This document shows positions 1-7,200 of a stretch of 64,000 nt of DNA, in pieces. A model generated the notes under the pieces. It searched no databases, was not told the origin of the DNA, and saw nothing but the letters and a program-made list of their open reading frames with translations. Each line of letters opens with the position of its first letter. Within the stretch, counting starts at the first letter, position 1. The position numbers and the translations under genes were made by a program. The stretch is from an uncultured Bacteroidales bacterium (lineage in GTDB: Bacteria; Bacteroidota; Bacteroidia; Bacteroidales; Bacteroidaceae): the NCBI GenBank assembly GCA_902779165.1, contig CACZAN010000003.1:1-64000 (forward strand), given 5' to 3'.

Positions 1-50
1 GTCGATGACAGGACGAAGGGGGAAGGACGGCCTGACATCTTGGAGAAATA

Positions 51-531
51 CATACGCGAAAGTATTTCTGATACACGTTATCACTTTAAAAATGCTATAT
101 CACTTATTATCAGTATAATAAGTCATTTATTAACGTGTAGATAGACGATTTAAAGTGAATAAATAGGGGTAGGTAACTGTGAAATTGACGTAATAAAGTG
201 AATATTTAGGTGCAATAACGTGAAATTTTAGGTGCTAAAGTGTATAAAATAGGGCGAAAATGTCATTAAGAACTATCTCCCATCCAAATCTCATATCCCG
301 AGAAGAGATCGGAAATATAATAAAACCCCCATCATTTTAATAAAAGCCCCATCATTTTTAAGGAAAAATGCATGAAATATTCACTTTAAGGAACGAAATA
401 TGGAAAAACATATATGGTTTTCTACACGTTAAATTTCGAATATTCACTTTAGCGAAACAGGTTACCTATTGATGTTCAAGGAATTAACAAAATTAAAGTG
501 ATAAAGTGTATTAGAAATACTTTCGCGCATG
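51..531. repeat. AT-rich element with 39-bp terminal inverted repeats (MITE-like)
   Basis: Arms 51-89 and 493-531 are inverted repeats matching at 36 of 39 positions. The interior has no ORF. It carries repeated AAAGTG/CACTTT hexamers (about 82, 152, 195, 237, 382, 445, 495, 503, with one more at 532 just outside), a perfect 9-bp hairpin (102-110 with 115-123, loop CAGT) and a 20-bp tandem duplication (321-340, 341-360, 18/20 identical). I found no obvious target-site duplication. The structure resembles a non-autonomous mobile element or a multi-site binding region; which of these cannot be decided from one copy. Confidence 0.6.
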
Positions 532-700
532 AAAGTGTATGAAAAAAGCCCCTGCGAGGCATGACAATGGTTCTTCAGGTATGAAGCAACCAAGGTCGAG
601 CGCTTGAAGTGTCAAGTGTCCCTTTGGGCCGAGCGGCCAGCCGTTTCCGCTCGGCGCTCTGCGACGCTTCACGCTTGAAGAACGGCTGGTATATAGCGGC

Positions 701-815
701 CAGGAAAAAGCGTGCCTTTAGGTACGCGACATCACCTAAAGGCACGCTATCTGTCAACATCCTCATTACCAGCCATTAAAATGGCTGGCTACCATTGTCA
801 GATGCCTACGGCATC
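701..815 (-). repeat. Composite palindromic intergenic repeat, copy 1
   Basis: Read on the minus strand, this carries in order a GATGCC-GTA-GGCATC hairpin, a CCAGCCATT/AATGGCTGG hairpin (769-777 with 780-788) and a 15-bp perfect inverted repeat (709-723 with 734-748). The same modules in the same order recur on the plus strand at 53766-53889, and the first two recur at 55860-55934. It lies just downstream of rsmA, so it could act as a transcript end structure. Confidence 0.7.
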
Positions 816-850
816 ACATGCGAAACTTGAATACATTAAACTAATTTTGA

Positions 851-1654
851 TTACCTACTTATGTGGTCGGCAACACGATTGGTGAGATCGACGAACTGTT
901 CGACGGAGAGTTGCTCGGGGCGGAGGTTGAAGAGGGGGTCGGCGAGGAAAGAGGCGTGGTCGGCAGTGGGGGCGAGCTCGGAGAGAAGAGGACGGATGTT
1001 GTTCCGGAGGGTCTTGCGGCGCTGGTTGAAGGTGGTCTTCACGACCTTCTTGAACAGGTCGGAGTCGCAGTTGAGCTGTTGGGTGTCGTTGCGCATGAGC
1101 CGGATGACGGCAGAGCGTACCTTGGGTGGCGGGTTGAAGACGGAGGGTTCGACGGTGAAAAGGTACTCGGGAGTGTACCACGCCTGAATGAGTACGCTGA
1201 GAATGCCATAGGCTTTGGTGCATGGCCGGGCACAGATACGGTCGGCGACTTCTTTCTGAATCATGCCCGTGCAACAGGGGATGAGGTTGCGGTTGTCGAG
1301 CATCTTGAAGAATATCTGACTGCTAATATTGTAGGGATAGTTGCCGGTGAGAATGAAGGGGTGTCCCTCGAAGGTACGGTCGAGGTGCATCTTTAGGAAA
1401 TCATCTTCAATGATGTCGTCCTCAAGCTGTGGCCACGTGCGTCGGAGATAGTCCACAGACTCGAAATCCAGCTCCACGACTTTGAGAGGTCTGGGTTTCT
1501 GCATGAGGAACTGTGTCATGACCCCCATTCCAGGCCCTACTTCGAGTACAGGAAGTGCCGGAATAGCGTCTACAGTGTCTGCAATTTGCTTTGCAATCGT
1601 TAAATCCTTTAAAAAGTGTTGTCCGAGGAATTTTTTTGGCTTTACTGTACGCAT
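851..1654 (-). CDS. rsmA: 16S rRNA (adenine(1518)-N(6)/adenine(1519)-N(6))-dimethyltransferase RsmA
   Basis: RsmA/KsgA dimethylates two adjacent adenines in the 3' terminal helix of 16S rRNA during small-subunit maturation, using S-adenosylmethionine. The protein (267 aa) starts with the family signature KKFLGQHFL. It has the SAM-binding loop VLEVGPGMG near residue 37, a GNYPYNISSQ catalytic motif in place of the commoner N-L-P-Y, and the C-terminal FNQRRKTLRNN motif. The ATG at 1654 is chosen over the upstream in-frame Met because family members begin immediately before this signature. It is transcribed divergently from the flippase-like gene, and the two putative promoters nearly abut. Confidence 0.96.
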   Translation of the reverse strand: MRTVKPKKFLGQHFLKDLTIAKQIADTVDAIPALPVLEVGPGMGVMTQFLMQKPRPLKVVELDFESVDYLRRTWPQLEDDIIEDDFLKMHLDRTFEGHPFILTGNYPYNISSQIFFKMLDNRNLIPCCTGMIQKEVADRICARPCTKAYGILSVLIQAWYTPEYLFTVEPSVFNPPPKVRSAVIRLMRNDTQQLNCDSDLFKKVVKTTFNQRRKTLRNNIRPLLSELAPTADHASFLADPLFNLRPEQLSVEQFVDLTNRVADHISR

Positions 1655-1672
1655 TGTTTCAGAGGAATTCCT

Positions 1673-1691
1673 TAAATTTGCGGCAAAATTA
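1673..1691. promoter_or_regulatory. Back-to-back divergent promoter -7 elements (rsmA / flippase-like gene)
   Basis: A plus-strand TAAATTTGC (1673-1681) faces the flippase-like gene, and a minus-strand TAATTTTGC (1691-1683) faces rsmA. Both match the Bacteroidetes -7 consensus TAnnTTTG and they are separated by one base. The two start codons lie 29 bases (rsmA) and 21 bases (flippase) from this pair. Confidence 0.6.
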
Positions 1692-1701
1692 GAGAAAAGA
1701 A

Positions 1702-2685
1702 TTGAAAACACTGCGCTCTATACTGAAAATTCTGCTGCCTTTGGCCCTCGGCGGCATCATTTTGTGGTGGATGTACCGCGGAATGGACTGGGAGACACTG
1801 CGTGTGGCGGTCACCAGCGAGATGAACTGGACATGGATGTGGCTTTCGTTCCCCTTTGGAATATTGGCACAGGTGTTCAGGGCGCTGCGTTGGCGGCAGT
1901 TGCTGAAACCTTTAAAGGAACACGCACGCGTGCACACGAGTATTAATGCGGTGTTCCTTAGCTATGCCAGTTCGCTGGTGGTTCCCCGGGTGGGCGAAGT
2001 GCTGCGCTGCGGAGTATTGAAGCGCTATGATGGCTGCAGCTTCACGCGCGGTGTGGGGACAGTGGTGACCGAACGTGTAGTGGATATGGTGATGATTGCG
2101 GTGCTGTCGCTGGTGGTTTTCGTGCTGCAGATTCCGGTCTTCATGCGTTTCTTCCACGAGACGGGCCTCTCGCTCGGCGGTTTTCTGGGCCAGTTCACGA
2201 CGGCGGGTTGGCTGGTGACGGCAGCCTGCGGCATCATCATCCTCCTCACGGGTTACCTGCTGATGCGTCGCTTTCAGTTTATGACGAAGACGCGGTCTGT
2301 TGTTGCGGACCTGACAGCGGGTTTGCTGTCCATACGGAAAGTAGAGGGTAAGGTGGCTTTCTGGTTCTACAGTTTGGGCATCTGGGTGTGTTACTTCCTG
2401 CACTTCTACCTGACGTTCTTCTGCTTCACCTCGACGGCCTCGCTCGGCTATTCCGTTGCTCTCGTGGCGTTTGTGGTAGGCACATTTGCGGTGCTGGTTC
2501 CCACTCCCAACGGTGCCGGTCCCTGGCACTTTGCGGTGAAGACAGTATTGATGCTCTACGGAGTGGACGGCAACGAAGGCGCGCTGTTTGCCCTCATTGT
2601 CCACACGGTTCAGACATTGCTCGTGGCTGCACTCGGTCTGTATGCGAGTGTGGCGCTGGCGTTGACGAGAAAATTGAAACATTGA
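1702..2685 (+). CDS. Flippase-like (LPG synthase TM / UPF0104) membrane protein
   Basis: This 327-aa polytopic inner-membrane protein belongs, by its pattern of hydrophobic segments and the RALRWRQLL and PRVGEVLRCGVL stretches, to the lysylphosphatidylglycerol-synthase transmembrane / UPF0104 group. Members are thought to be lipid or lipid-linked-sugar transporters, but the substrate here is unknown. About eight membrane segments are visible, the first at residues 8-26. The start is a TTG at 1702, because the next ATG lies inside the first membrane segment. A plausible -7 box sits about 20 bases upstream. The gene ends just before a run of TTGAAA repeats leading into the dipeptidase gene. Confidence 0.82.
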   Translation: MKTLRSILKILLPLALGGIILWWMYRGMDWETLRVAVTSEMNWTWMWLSFPFGILAQVFRALRWRQLLKPLKEHARVHTSINAVFLSYASSLVVPRVGEVLRCGVLKRYDGCSFTRGVGTVVTERVVDMVMIAVLSLVVFVLQIPVFMRFFHETGLSLGGFLGQFTTAGWLVTAACGIIILLTGYLLMRRFQFMTKTRSVVADLTAGLLSIRKVEGKVAFWFYSLGIWVCYFLHFYLTFFCFTSTASLGYSVALVAFVVGTFAVLVPTPNGAGPWHFAVKTVLMLYGVDGNEGALFALIVHTVQTLLVAALGLYASVALALTRKLKH

Positions 2686-2765
2686 AATATTGAAACATTT
2701 ACTCATGAGCCCATTGGCCCTATTTGCCCCATGAGCCCTATAATTGTCAAATCATTAAATCCAAC

Positions 2766-4226
2766 ATGCCTATGACTATTCATGACCTTGAGCCGAAAGC
2801 AATCTTCGGCAACTTCTACAAACTGACCCAAGTGCCCCGTCCAAGCGGCCACCTCGAGAAGATCCAGCAGTTCCTGCTCGACTGGGCTAAGGAACGTGGA
2901 ATCGAAGCCTTCAAGGATGGTGGCGATAACATCGTGATGCGCAAGCCTGCCACTCCAGGTTTCGAGAACCGCAAATGCTGCACCATGCAAGCTCACATGG
3001 ATATGGTTCCGCAGAAGACCGACGAGAGCACTCATAACTTTGAAACCGACCCCATCGAGACGTGGATTGACGGCGAATGGCTGAAGGCCAAGGGCACTAC
3101 GCTCGGCTCGGACGACGGCATCGGCGTGGCTGCCATTATGGCTGTATTCGAGGACAACACCCTACAGCACGGACCACTGGAGGCGCTCATCACCTCCGAC
3201 GAAGAGACCTGCATGTGGGGTGTGAACCACCTGGCTGCAGATACCCTGCACGGCGACATCCTATTGAATATCGACCACGAGAGCGAGGGTGAATTCTGCA
3301 TCGGTTCGGCCGGTGGCATTAACGTGACGGCCAGCCTCGACTATCAGGAGGTGGATACCGACCCGACAGATATTGCCCTGAAAGTGACTATCAGCGGACT
3401 GAAGGGCGGACACAGCGGACTGGAGATTAACCAGAACCGCGCTAACGCCAATAAGCTGATGGCTCGTCTGGTGCGCCAGGCCATCATGGACGACGACGCC
3501 CGTCTGTGTACGTGGAAAGGCGGCAACATGCGCAATGCCATTCCCCGCACGGCAGAGACCGTACTCTCCATCCCCGCCGAGAACGAGGCAGACCTGTGTG
3601 AACTGGCGGCTTACTGCCAGCAGACATTTGCGAATGAATATCGCGGAGTGGAAGAGGGCGTTGACATCACCGTCGAACGCGTAGCGCTGCCCGCGAAGCA
3701 GGTGCCGGCAGAGGTGCAGGACAACCTCGTCAGTGCCATCCTCGCTTGTCACGACGGTGTGCTGCGCAACATCCCATCGATTCCTCACGTGGTAGAGACC
3801 AGCTCGAACCTCGCCATCATCAATATCGCCGAAGGTTCGGCCACGGTGCTTATCCTCGCCCGTTCTTCATGCGACTCGCAGCTTGAGCTGGAACAGGAGA
3901 TGTTCGAAAGCACGTTTGGAATGGCTGGAATGAAGGTGGAATATAGCGGTGGCTACGGTGCATGGCAGCCCAACTTTGATTCGCCCATCGCTGCTCAGAT
4001 GTCTGCCCTCTACGAACGGCTGGAAGGCAAACCCGCAAAGGTCGAAGTCGTACATGCCGGCCTGGAGTGCAGCCTTATCGGACAAGTGTATCCGAAGATG
4101 GACCTCATCAGCTTCGGTCCCACCCTACGCTCTCCGCACACACCGAATGAGCGATGCAACATCCCCAGCGTAGGTCGCTTCTGGCCCTTCCTGAAGACCT
4201 TGCTGGCCGAGATTCCTGAAAAATAA
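2766..4226 (+). CDS. pepD: Aminoacyl-histidine dipeptidase (M20 family, PepD)
   Basis: A cytosolic metallodipeptidase cleaving Xaa-His and related dipeptides, 486 aa, the normal length for PepD. M20 metal-site motifs are visible: QAHMDMV (His77, Asp79), GSDDGIG (Asp116/117), the catalytic glutamate in SDEE (146-147) and NIDHESEGE. The GHSGLEI stretch belongs to the lid/dimerisation domain. The ATG at 2766 is preferred; the in-frame ATG at 2724 lies in a repetitive leader of GCCC(A/T)AT units. A hairpin follows the stop codon. Confidence 0.93.
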   Translation: MPMTIHDLEPKAIFGNFYKLTQVPRPSGHLEKIQQFLLDWAKERGIEAFKDGGDNIVMRKPATPGFENRKCCTMQAHMDMVPQKTDESTHNFETDPIETWIDGEWLKAKGTTLGSDDGIGVAAIMAVFEDNTLQHGPLEALITSDEETCMWGVNHLAADTLHGDILLNIDHESEGEFCIGSAGGINVTASLDYQEVDTDPTDIALKVTISGLKGGHSGLEINQNRANANKLMARLVRQAIMDDDARLCTWKGGNMRNAIPRTAETVLSIPAENEADLCELAAYCQQTFANEYRGVEEGVDITVERVALPAKQVPAEVQDNLVSAILACHDGVLRNIPSIPHVVETSSNLAIINIAEGSATVLILARSSCDSQLELEQEMFESTFGMAGMKVEYSGGYGAWQPNFDSPIAAQMSALYERLEGKPAKVEVVHAGLECSLIGQVYPKMDLISFGPTLRSPHTPNERCNIPSVGRFWPFLKTLLAEIPEK

Positions 4227-4234
4227 TCCTCCAC

Positions 4235-4258
4235 GGAATGGGCGGCAACGCCCATTCC
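4235..4258 (+). terminator. Hairpin after pepD
   Basis: Perfect 10-bp stem (4235-4244 with 4249-4258) closed by a GCAA tetraloop, 8 bases after the pepD stop. The downstream T-tract is weak, so it may be an imperfect terminator or an mRNA 3' stabiliser. Confidence 0.55.
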
Positions 4259-4277
4259 TCCTAATCTTCCAATCCTA

Positions 4278-7200
4278 ATGAAATCATTCTTTCTCTCCCT
4301 CACTATGGCCCTATTTCCCTTCTTTGCCTCCGCCCAATCCTTCGATGCACTCTGGAAAGCCGAACAGAAGCTGGAGGCCGACGGTAAACCGCAGTCGGCC
4401 TACAATGCCGTGCAATCCATTCTGAAGAAAGCCATTGCCGAAGGACATCAAGGTCAGGCGATGAGTGCGCGCCTGCGGGCTGCAGCACTACATCAAGAGT
4501 GGGCTCCCGACAGTTTCTTCACCGATGTAGTAGAACTGGAGGCCCTGCGTGCCCAAGAGACCCGACCCGAGGCCCGGGCTATCTATGCCTCGATTCTTGC
4601 CGAGGTCTATGAGGGCAACCGCAACCGCTCTCAGTCCAGCGGGCTGCAGTTGACAAGCGAGGAGATGAAAGAATGGACGCGCGAGCAGTATGACAGCGCC
4701 GCCGTCATGAACTGGCGGCTGTCGCTGGCCGATATTTCTGCACTCAGCCAGGCCCGCAGCAAGGACTGGCTGCCCTTCGTCACCCAGCAAAAGAGCTCCA
4801 CCTACTTCAACCATGACCTGCTGCATATCCTCTGGCAACGGGTGCGCGACCGCAATCAGGGCACCTGGCAACCTTCGCCTGCGGCAGAACTGGCAGAGGC
4901 GGTGAAGGCAGAGTACGTGCGGCAGGGGAACCGCGAAGCCCAGTTGCTGATGGACCTCGACATGCTTGATGTCTCGCATTCAGATCCTTCAGAAGCCGCC
5001 TCTGTTCAGGGACGCGACCTCACAACAAAACTACTGCGACTGAAGGACATCTATGCTGACATGCCGCTCTGTACGGAAATCTATCTCCGATTGCTGAACA
5101 ACTACGACGAGACCGTAAAAACCGAACAAAAGGTGGCTTGGGCAGAGGAGGCGCTTCGACGCTATCCGCGCTATGAACGGATTGGCGAAGTACACAACAT
5201 TCTTAACGAGCTGCGCCGTCCATGGGTCAAATGGAGGGGTAACGATATCTACTATCCCGGCAAGGAATACACGTGGGAGATTACGACACGTAATGCCACC
5301 GCCGTCACCTTCGTTATCTACCGGCTGAAGGACGACTTCAAGGAAGAAGAAGTAGGAAACAGTAAACTGTCGGTCAACGATTACTTCCGCCGCCACGGCA
5401 CTGAGGTGCAGAAGATACAGCATACAATCGTGAAGAAGCCTGCCTACGAGAGCACCGAAGACAGCCTCCGATGGAAGGCTCCCGAGCCGGGTCGCTATGC
5501 CATCCTCTACACCGCCACCACCGAGGAGAAAGAAGCCCGCCGCCGCACAGTCACGAACGAATACCAGCTCTTCCGTGTCACGTCGCTGCAGACGATGCAT
5601 CGTTTCCACGACGCCAATAAGATAGAGGTCATCGTGGTAGATGCAGAAAGCGGGCAACCCATAGAAGGTGCCACGGTGGACCTCTGCAGCGAGGACTATC
5701 GTACAGAGAAGCGTTCGGACAATGCTACACAACGCACCAACGCTGAAGGCCGCGCCTTCTTCCAGTACCACAGCGGCAGCGAGAACCGGCAACGTTATAT
5801 CCTCGCCGCCAGCACAGCAGCAGATCACTTCCTCCCCGAAGAAACGCTGTGGCCGAACGGTTCTTCGTACGATGACGAACAGACGACCACTACCCTACGG
5901 CTCTACACCGACCGTGCCATCTATCGTCCCGGGCAGACAGTCCACCTCAGCGGTATCGCCTACAGTCAGAAGCACTGGGATGCCAGCGCCCTGGCAGGTA
6001 AGTCTTATGAACTCATCCTCCGGAATGCCAACTGGAAGGAGGTCAGCAAACAAACCGCCGTCACAGACTCCCTCGGCGTACTCACGGCCGACTTCGTTCT
6101 GCCCGAAGGGGAGCTGCCTGGGAACTATCGCATCCAGACCACGGGAGCCAATGTCAGTTTCCGTGTAGAAGAATACAAACGTCCTACCTTTGAAATAAAA
6201 ATGGACGATGCTCCCGCGCTGCAATGGCCACAGGACAGCATCGAACTGACGGGTAAGGCTCTGGGATACAACGGTGTTCCCGTCCGTGATGCCCGCGTGA
6301 CGGGGCACTACCAGTTTACATATCCCTACTTCTGGTGGTTCCGTCACGAGGATTCCCCCGAACTGCCGATTGACACCATAGCAACCGATGAGAACGGCAT
6401 CTTTCGCGCACGCGTTCCTCTTAATAATATTCCGTCTGAAGCGTTGCGCTTCGGACTCGTGCTCCGGATGAATGTGGAGGTGCTCAGTGCTGCTGGCGAA
6501 ACCCGCGAAGGAGTCATGCGTGTTCCGCTGTGCACCACCCCACTCCGACTGAACATCACCATGCAGGAACAGCAGGACCGTGACCGCCTGCAAGCCCCGC
6601 TATTCTCCCTCATCACGTCCACCGGCAAGTCCACCCGTGGCGAGATTCGTTGGTCGGTCGTTGCAGCCTCTGCTCCCGCTTCGTCATCAACGACCTCTGC
6701 CTCGTCTGTAGAGGCCGTAGCCAGCGGAGCCTTCACCCTTACAGCGGAGCCTTCCGTGAAGGGAGGTGCATCAGCCAGCATCGAAGGACTCCTCACAGCA
6801 CTACGCACCCTGCCTTCCGGCGACTATGAGCTACGTGCCAGTGCTCAAGCTGGCAACGATACCGCCTCATCCAGCGCTCGCTTCTACCTGTTCTCGATGG
6901 ACGACACCCGCCTGCCACGCTCTGCCGAGCAGTGGCTCTACTGCCCCTCAGACACCTTCGACGCTGCGCACCCCGCCCGTATTCAGGTAGGCAGCAGTTT
7001 CAAGGATGTGGCACTATACTACAGCCTCGTAGCAAAAGAAGGTGTCGTCAAGAACGAGCTCATCCAACTTTCCGATGAGCTACGCATCGTCGAAATTCCT
7101 TATCTTCCGGAGTATGGCGACGGTGTCACGGCCCACTTTGCCTTTGTCAAAGGCGGCACTGACTACCGCATGAGCCAAAGCCTGAAGCTGACAATGCCCT

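Larger units (their letters stand above)
1..850. other. Gene-free region with repeat elements
   Basis: No convincing coding sequence. Bases 51-531 form an AT-rich element bounded by long inverted repeats, and 690-815 hold a palindromic intergenic repeat (both annotated separately). Between them, about 535-690, I see only unstructured sequence and a poor minus-strand ORF that overlaps the palindromes. The AT-richness of the first 540 bases contrasts with the roughly 50% GC genes that follow. Confidence 0.7.

Noticed and set aside
575..766. 63-codon minus-strand ORF
   Set aside because: Most of it translates the palindromic repeat; no start context or promoter supports it.
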